Shown here: positions 58,428 through 64,000 of the stretch, in pieces | Layout of the letters: each line of letters opens with the position of its first letter | Numbering within the stretch: position 1 is the stretch's first letter | Source: Rosa chinensis | Lineage: Eukaryota; Streptophyta; Magnoliopsida; Rosales; Rosaceae | DNA length: 64,000 nucleotides | Assembly: GCF_002994745.2 (NCBI RefSeq) | Contig: NC_037093.1 | Location: 42,822,384-42,886,383 of the forward strand | Direction of reading: 5' to 3' | Program-made: the position numbers and the translations under genes | Notes under the pieces: generated by a model | What the model was told of the DNA's origin: nothing | Seen by the model: the letters and a program-made list of their open reading frames with translations, nothing else | Database searches by the model: none

Positions 58428-59444
58428 ATACGTTATCAGCATGAAGCCCTAACCCTAAAACCATATATTCGTAGCCTTCAAATCCCAGGACCCACCGCCG
58501 CCCACCTTGAAGTTTTCACCTCCAGAAGCCCTGAACCGGCCACCGAAAGAGACCAAACAGGCTTCCCAAGAAGAATCTGAGATCTCCTGCCCGGTTTGCC
58601 ATCTTCCAGTCCACCTTCCACTGCCATCTTTTGTCAGTAGCTGCACCTCGTCCCCAGATTCCGGGAACCAAAAAAACCATCACTGGAACGGGCCTGGAAA
58701 CTGCCGAATCGGCCGCCTGAAGAGACTGCACCGCCGAACCGTAGCCTACCTCAGTTAACCCAGCCCAGCAGCCCAAAGCTTCAGCCCAAAAGGAAAATAA
58801 CCCTAGGCCCTGAAGCTCAACTGATCTCGGCCCAAAGACAGAAGCCCAGCAGCCTGAAGCCCACTGACGTCAGCCCTGCATCATCAACCACGTCAGCATC
58901 CACATTAGCATCCAGTCAGTGCCCAGTCAACCTGCCACTTCAGCATCAGAGCGCCACGTCAGCACCTGCGGTCAACCCTTTTCAGGCGACTTTTCCAGCC
59001 ACTTTCCGGCGACATTTTTCCAACCAACTTTTCCGGTTAAGATTTCCTGCAATTTTTCAAGATAAACTTTTCTAAAAGTTCCCGTTTTTGAAGTTTTTAT
59101 TACTTTTCTCTTCTTTTTATCGGAGACTTCCAACATCCCTTCTTCTACCCCCCTTTCTTCTTCATAGGGGAGACCAAAAAGCTGAACTGTGGGGGTTCGT
59201 GCTCACTTCAAGCTTGGAGCTTGTAGAGTCCTCAAAACTTAGAGTTTGTTGAGAAGAAAACGATCGACCACATACATCATTGTTTCGATCTAATCTAAAA
59301 CCCCTCTTGGAATTGGATTTTCTTGGAAGCGACTACGCTCAGAAAATCCCTAATTTCTTGGAAGCGACTACGCTTAGAAATTTTATAGTTTTTTTCGTGG
59401 TCGCCCTTTTTCGCTATGAAACTAACCCTATTTTCTTGTTGTTT

Positions 59445-60550
59445 TTAACCTGAACAAGTTGAGCTTCGCTCCACTAGAGACAACAGGCACAGGATACCAC
59501 AAGTGGGTCCGTGATGTTCGCCAGCATCTTAAGGCTGATGGGATCCTGAGTACGATCCAAGAGCCAAGTCAGGACGTGCTTACTCCTCAACAAGCTGCTG
59601 CTTTTGAAGCAAATAGAGCTAAAAGAGAGGCGAATGAAGCTAAAGCCATCATTCTTATGACAAGGCACATGAATGACGCGCTCCAAAATGAGTACCTCAA
59701 TGAGAAAGACCCAAGAAAACAATGGGTAGAACTCGAGCAGCGTTTTGTCAACGTCCGTGATTCCCTGCTTCCAGACTTAGAAGTGAGATGGCATAGCCTC
59801 CGCTTCTGTGATTTCAAGTCTGTACTTGATTATAATTCTGAAGCACTTCGTATCAAGTCTATGATGGAATTCTATGGACAGAAAATCACTGATACGATGT
59901 TGATCGAGAAGACTCTCTCCACCTTCCCCGTCTCTGCATTGATGATAGCCAAGAACTATCGGATTGATGTCAATGCTAGACGCATTACAAGATTTCATGA
60001 GCTAATTGGTGCCATGAACGTAGCTGAAAAGCACAACAACATACTTGTGAAGAACTATAACTCTAGACCCGTGGGAACCAAGCCAAATCCGGAGTCTAAT
60101 TATAGTCGCGCCTCCCAGGTTGGATGCAAGGAGCGAAACCCTAAGAGTAGGGATAATCCTGAACGATCTGGTCCATATTCTCGCCCTAAAGAGGAAGGAA
60201 ACCGCCAAGATAGGCGTGCACGAAACCGTGGAGGTAAACATGTGAAGAGAGAGAGAGGCCAAGCCTCCGGTTATGGTGGTGACGCCACCAAAGGCAATAA
60301 CCGTCTTCATAGCGCTCCCAATGCTCATCGATCAAGGGAACCTGACCATAATGTTGCTTGTCTCAAATGTGGACTACCTGGACATTGGGCAAGGGCGTGT
60401 AAAGCATCCCAAAATGTTGTAAACGCATACAAGATGTATCGTGAAGCAAGGGAGGAAAATTACATAGAACAAGAAGATCAAGATGGAGATCTCGATCTAA
60501 GGGTAGAAGACTACAAGGATCAAGACCCAGAAACTAGCGATTTTGATTAA
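59445..60550 (+). CDS. Copia C gag (start codon lost)
   Basis: Capsid/nucleocapsid protein that packages element RNA. The open frame holds NLNKLSFAPLE at about 59442, HKWVRDVRQHLKADGIL, the LEVRWHSLRFCDF block, RITRFHELIGAMNVAEKHNN, an Arg/Gly/Asn-rich basic region, the CCHC knuckle CLKCGLPGHWARAC and an acidic tail ending ETSDFD. About 365 residues. No ATG precedes it in frame; the Copia B copy has ATG at the equivalent site, so the start has mutated here. The rest of the frame is uninterrupted. Confidence 0.88.
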
Positions 60551-60909
60551 GTCTTTTTATTTTCCAAGAGATGTAGGCAATTGCCATATTATTATAGTAG
60601 ATGCCAATGGTATTAGTCTTTCTTCAAAGAGGCATACTCAATGTAAATGTGATGTCTAGGAAGGTTTTGAGATAAGTGGTACTTAAGCGAGCTTTGCTCT
60701 ACTGACATCTCTCTACTTACCTAGTCACATTTGCATTGAAATTACCAAAAGGAGTTAGACGACTACCATTGTTTTGCGTTAGCTAGTATATTGGATTAGA
60801 TTTTTTTTTGGTTAAAGAAACGATGATGTAATTCTGTTTGGCTTATTAATAAAAGTTGAGTGCTTTTCTTTATGACTCCTTTTTTTAATTATGAGCTTTT
60901 CTTTTAGGA
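60551..60909 (+). other. Gag-protease spacer of Copia C
   Basis: About 360 bp without a continuous frame between gag and protease, with AT-rich tracts. In this family gag and pol may therefore not be one frame. Confidence 0.5.
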
Positions 60910-61290
60910 ATGGATGAATTACAATGTCTTACGGATAGTGCGACTACGCACACCATTCTACGACATAGGCAATTATTCTTAGAGATGTTGCCTACATATT
61001 CCTCTGTGACTACAAAGGCTGGGCCATCAGGTTTAGTTCAAGGACATGGAATGACCCAATTCCTATTGCCAAATGGCACCTTGATTAAAGTCACTGAAGC
61101 TCTCTACGCTCCTAAGGCAAATCAAACCTTATTGAGCTTTAAAGATATTAGAGCCAACAGATTCCATGCGGAAACACATAATGAGAAAGGAAAGGAGTTT
61201 CTTTGCATTATCTCTAATGATTGCGGAAGAAAATGCATCTTAGAGACGCTTATGTGTCAATCTAGTGGAATTTATGTCTACTACAATTCG
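60910..61290 (+). pseudogene. Copia C aspartic protease
   Basis: Retropepsin-like protease that cuts the gag-pol polyprotein. ATG at 60910, catalytic DSA in CLTDSATTHTIL, then LPNGTLIKVTEALYAPKANQ. The frame closes at 61299; the reading continues in another frame from about 61275, so a frameshift separates it from integrase. Confidence 0.8.
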
Positions 61291-61879
61291 ACCAATTGAA
61301 TCCAATAATGTCATAAGAGAAGATCTCTTGGATTCAGACACATATTGGCTTTGGCATGACCGACTAGGACACCCTGGTCATGACATGATGCTCCGTATAC
61401 TAAAGACTTCACACGGACATCCATTCTTCAGAGTGAGAAGAAGCAAGAATCAAAAATTGATTCCTGGACTTAGCAAGACAGCAACAATTGCAGCTTCTGG
61501 CACTGCAGCCATCTTGGGGCGCCATAGGGCTACCCAAGTCCCATGTGATGATGCCATCAATGGTGCCAACCATGAGCATGACGCCATGGTTGCCCCTCCT
61601 TGTGGCCATGATGCCACACACACCAATTTCCATGGCTCTAATGCCATGATGGGAGATGTAGTCACACATTTTGCTTCTAATAGCGCTACGGATGCTCAGG
61701 CCCAACCAAAATCCTCATTGGTTGCTTCTAAGGCCCCTCGCTCATTTTGCAAAGCCTGTTCCTTCTGGAAATTAGGACCGAGACCGTCTTACACAAAGGA
61801 TCCTAAAATACTCATTCCGTTCTTACAAAGAATCCAAGGGGATATCTGTGGACCAATTCAACCATCATGCGGACCATGA
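61265..61879 (+). pseudogene. Copia C integrase N-terminus, catalytic core deleted
   Basis: GAG-pre-integrase/HHCC zinc-finger region: WLWHDRLGHPGH provides the His pair and CKACSFWKLG the Cys pair. About 110 residues rich in Ala, His, Asp and Thr (61440-61740, e.g. CGHDATHTNFHGSNAMMG) separate the two halves. The catalytic domain begins GDICGPIQPSCGP and stops at 61879. The next recognised sequence is already the hinge before RT, so the DDE core is gone. Confidence 0.82.
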
Positions 61880-62921
61880 GAATGTTCCGGATTATGGTTA
61901 TGTCCAAGAGACATCATTGGGGGATGCCTCAATGTCAGAACCTATCCCTGAGAATGTAGAGACCTCTGTTAATTACACTAGTGTACATGGGACGTGGGAA
62001 AGAAACTCCATCATCATTGATGATGTATTCGCGTATTCAGTGGCGCGTGAGATTATTGAGACCGATGACATCGAACCACGCTCCGTTGATGAATGCCAAC
62101 GTAAAGCTGACTAGCCAAAATGGAAAGATGCGATCCAGGTAGAACTTGATTCTCTAGCGAAAAGAAAGGTATTTGGCAATGTTGTACCAATACCGCCCAA
62201 CACCAAACCAATAAGTCACAAATGGGTATTCGTTAGAAAGCGTAATGAGAAAAACGAGATTGTAAGGTACAAAGCTCGCCTTGTGGCGCAAGGCTTCTCA
62301 CAACGCTCTAGAATCGACTACGAGGAGACCTATTCTCCCGTAATGGACATCATAATGTTTCGCTACCTTGTCAGTTTGGTAGTTTCCGAAAAACTAAGCA
62401 TGCAGCTTATGGATGTGGTCACAACGTATCTATATGGGGATCTAGATACGGAAATATATATGAAAGTTCCAGATGGAATTCAACTACCCAAATCAAGTGG
62501 CTCCAAACCACGGAGCGCGTTTGCAATTAGATTGAAACGCTCACTATATGGATTGAAACAATCAGGATGGATGTGGTATAACCGTCTAAGTGATTACTTG
62601 ATTGGAAAAGGATATGTCAACAATGAACTATGCCCATGTGTGTTCATAAAAAGGACAAGTTCCGGATTTGCAATAGTAGCGGTTTATGTCGATGACATGA
62701 ACATAATTGGCATCCTTAAAGAGTTAAGGGAAACCGCTGAACACTTGAAATCCAAGTTTGAGATGAAAGATCTTGGGAAAACACGGTTTTGCCTCGGTTT
62801 AGAACTTGAGCATCGTAGAGATGGTATCCTGATTCATCAATCAGCTTATACCCAAAAGATGCTTAGGCATTTCAACACTAACAAGATTAATCCTTCAAGC
62901 ACCCCCAATGGTCATCCATAG
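61848..62921 (+). pseudogene. Copia C reverse transcriptase
   Basis: One frame from 61848 to 62921 with a single TAG at 62112-62114. Motifs: HKWVFVRKRNEKNEI, VRYKARLVAQGFSQ, LMDVVTTYLYGDLDTEIYM, LKRSLYGLKQSGWMWYNR and the catalytic YVDDM near 62690. A frameshift near 62910 (NPSSTP) leads to the RNase H frame. Confidence 0.87.
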
Positions 62922-63771
62922 TCTTGATCCAAAGAAGGATCCATTTCATCCAAAAGATGACGACGAAGAAGTGCTAGAGGCAGAAGTACCCTATCTAAGT
63001 GCAATAGGCGCATTATTGTACTTAGCACAATGCACAAGACCGGATATTTCATTCGCTGTGAACTTGCTAGCTAGATATAGCTCTGCACCAACACGACACC
63101 ATTGGACTGGTGTTAAAGATATCTTTCGATACCTAAGTAGTACGATCGATATGGGCTTGTTCTATCCCTACAGAGAGAAGATGGATTCGGACCCATCTAG
63201 TGTCAGGTACGCCATATATGGTGGACCGCGTTCCCTCTCCCAATCCCAAAACGATATAAGTGTTTTGGAAGGTTTTGCTGATGCTGGGTACCTCTCTGAC
63301 CCACACAAAGGTCGCTCCCAAACTGGTTATGTTTTCACCATGGGAAAGACCGCGATATCTTGGAGGTCTACAAAGCAGACCTTAGTCGCTCCCTCTTCGA
63401 ATCATGCAGAGATTATTGCTCTTCACAAAGCAATTCGTGAATGTATATGGCTTAGGTCCATAGTTACGCATGTTCGAAGCAATTGTGGTCTGAAGTCTAC
63501 CACAGATGAGCCAACAAGCATTTATGAGGATAATGTTGCTTGCATTGAACAAATGAAGCAAGGCTACATCAAAGGTGACAACACCAAGCACATATCGCCT
63601 AAATTCTTCTACAATCAGCAACAACAGAAGCTCCTCAAGATCAAAGTGAACCAGGTTCGATCTGTGGATAATGTGGCAGATTTGTTTACTAAGTCCTTGC
63701 CCAAATCCACGTTCGAGAAACATGTGGCAAGAATTGGCTTGCGGAAATTATTTGAACTCCCATGCTCGTAG
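62908..63771 (+). CDS. Copia C RNase H
   Basis: RNase H that removes RNA from the RNA-DNA hybrid during reverse transcription. Uninterrupted frame with EVPYLSAIGALLYLAQCTRP, DAGYLSDPHKGRSQTGYVF, ISWRSTKQTLVAPSSNHAE, then YEDNVACIEQMKQGYIKGDN, HISPKFFY and ADLFTKSLPKSTFEKH. This is the normal Copia order to the C-terminus. It is part of the polyprotein, not an independent gene; the ATG at 62908 is incidental. Confidence 0.87.
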   Translation: MVIHSLDPKKDPFHPKDDDEEVLEAEVPYLSAIGALLYLAQCTRPDISFAVNLLARYSSAPTRHHWTGVKDIFRYLSSTIDMGLFYPYREKMDSDPSSVRYAIYGGPRSLSQSQNDISVLEGFADAGYLSDPHKGRSQTGYVFTMGKTAISWRSTKQTLVAPSSNHAEIIALHKAIRECIWLRSIVTHVRSNCGLKSTTDEPTSIYEDNVACIEQMKQGYIKGDNTKHISPKFFYNQQQQKLLKIKVNQVRSVDNVADLFTKSLPKSTFEKHVARIGLRKLFELPCS

Positions 63772-63956
63772 TCATCAGGGGGAAGCGCAGACATCATGGG
63801 GAGATGTCTACATGTTCATCTAGCATCATGAAGGGTGTGTTGTGCTTTTTTTCCCCTTCGACCGAGGTTATTTTTGTCCCACTGGGTTTTGTTATTTGGC
63901 AAGGTTTTTAACGAGGCAACGAGAGAAGCACCGCGTTTGGGCAACACAATGGGGAG

Positions 63957-64000
63957 TGTTCAAGTAAACCCTAATTTGTGTTTGGCCCAAACTCTAGGTT
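63957..64000 (+). repeat. Copia C 3' LTR, first 44 bp
   Basis: TGTTCAAGTAAACCCTAATT start directly after the purine tract GGGGAG; cut by the window edge. Confidence 0.9.

Larger units (their letters stand above)
58213..64000 (+). mobile_element. Copia retrotransposon C (same family as B), runs off right edge
   Basis: 5' LTR 58213-58427, primer-site-like CGTTATCAGCA, long leader, gag, protease, integrase N-terminus, RT, RNase H, purine tract GGGGAG and the first 44 bp of the 3' LTR at 63957. Start TGTTCAAG is identical at both LTRs. The integrase catalytic core is deleted, one stop and several frameshifts interrupt pol, and gag has lost its start codon. Protein homology shows it is the same family as the nested copy at 6080-10573. 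Confidence 0.92.

Noticed and set aside
1..64000. CRISPR array, bacterial-type operon or tRNA genes
   Set aside because: No regularly spaced short repeats with unique spacers, no operon-like gene packing, and no tRNA cloverleaf noticed; the only tRNA-like boxes belong to the SINE at 50953.

Overview
This is a plant nuclear genome window, almost certainly from a eudicot. It is AT-rich, its genes have introns, and it carries plant Copia and Athila-type Gypsy retrotransposons, LINEs, a tRNA-type SINE, hAT and Mutator-like (MULE) elements and a Helitron-like terminus. I cannot name the species from sequence alone. Coordinates were read by eye and exon and element boundaries may be off by a few bases.

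Only two ordinary host genes are evident. Both are minus-strand members of the LYSINE HISTIDINE TRANSPORTER-LIKE 8 type of amino acid transporter. Gene A (131-699) shows exons 1 and 2 and runs off the left edge. Gene B (43107-45932) is complete in five exons and encodes about 530 residues. Everything between and after them is mostly transposable elements (TEs), many with exact target-site duplications (TSDs).

Layout: 1860-12007 is an old Copia (TSD GAATT) split by a hAT element (5720-11503, TSD GAATTAAC), itself split by another Copia (6080-10573). 12068-16703 is a nest of four TIR elements. The innermost (13420-15302) is a Pack-MULE carrying fragments of two unrelated host genes. 17531-19244 is a second MULE-like element with a captured exon. 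19786-21022 is a LINE-like retroposed copy. 22385-29021 is a rearranged Athila-type Gypsy in which two roughly 1.9-kb LTRs lie in inverted orientation around a pol fragment. 29737-31735 is a FAR1/FRS-type pseudogene open in a single frame apart from four stops. 32611-40184 is a large MULE-like element holding a tandem array of about 510-bp units. 41901-42795 is another TIR element.

Downstream of gene B there is about 4.8 kb of mostly unannotated intergenic DNA. It is followed by a hAT element (50761-51939) containing a SINE, a 5'-truncated LINE (52431-57597) split by a 2.8-kb solo LTR, a short Helitron-like element, and a Copia (58213 to beyond the right edge). That Copia is of the same family as the one nested at 6080-10573 and lacks its integrase catalytic core.

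No bacterial-type operon, CRISPR array or novel enzymatic system is visible. The most unusual items are the chimeric Pack-MULE, the inverted-LTR Athila structure that could form a very long hairpin RNA, the 510-bp array inside a MULE, and a near-perfect 48-bp foldback at 40689-40846.
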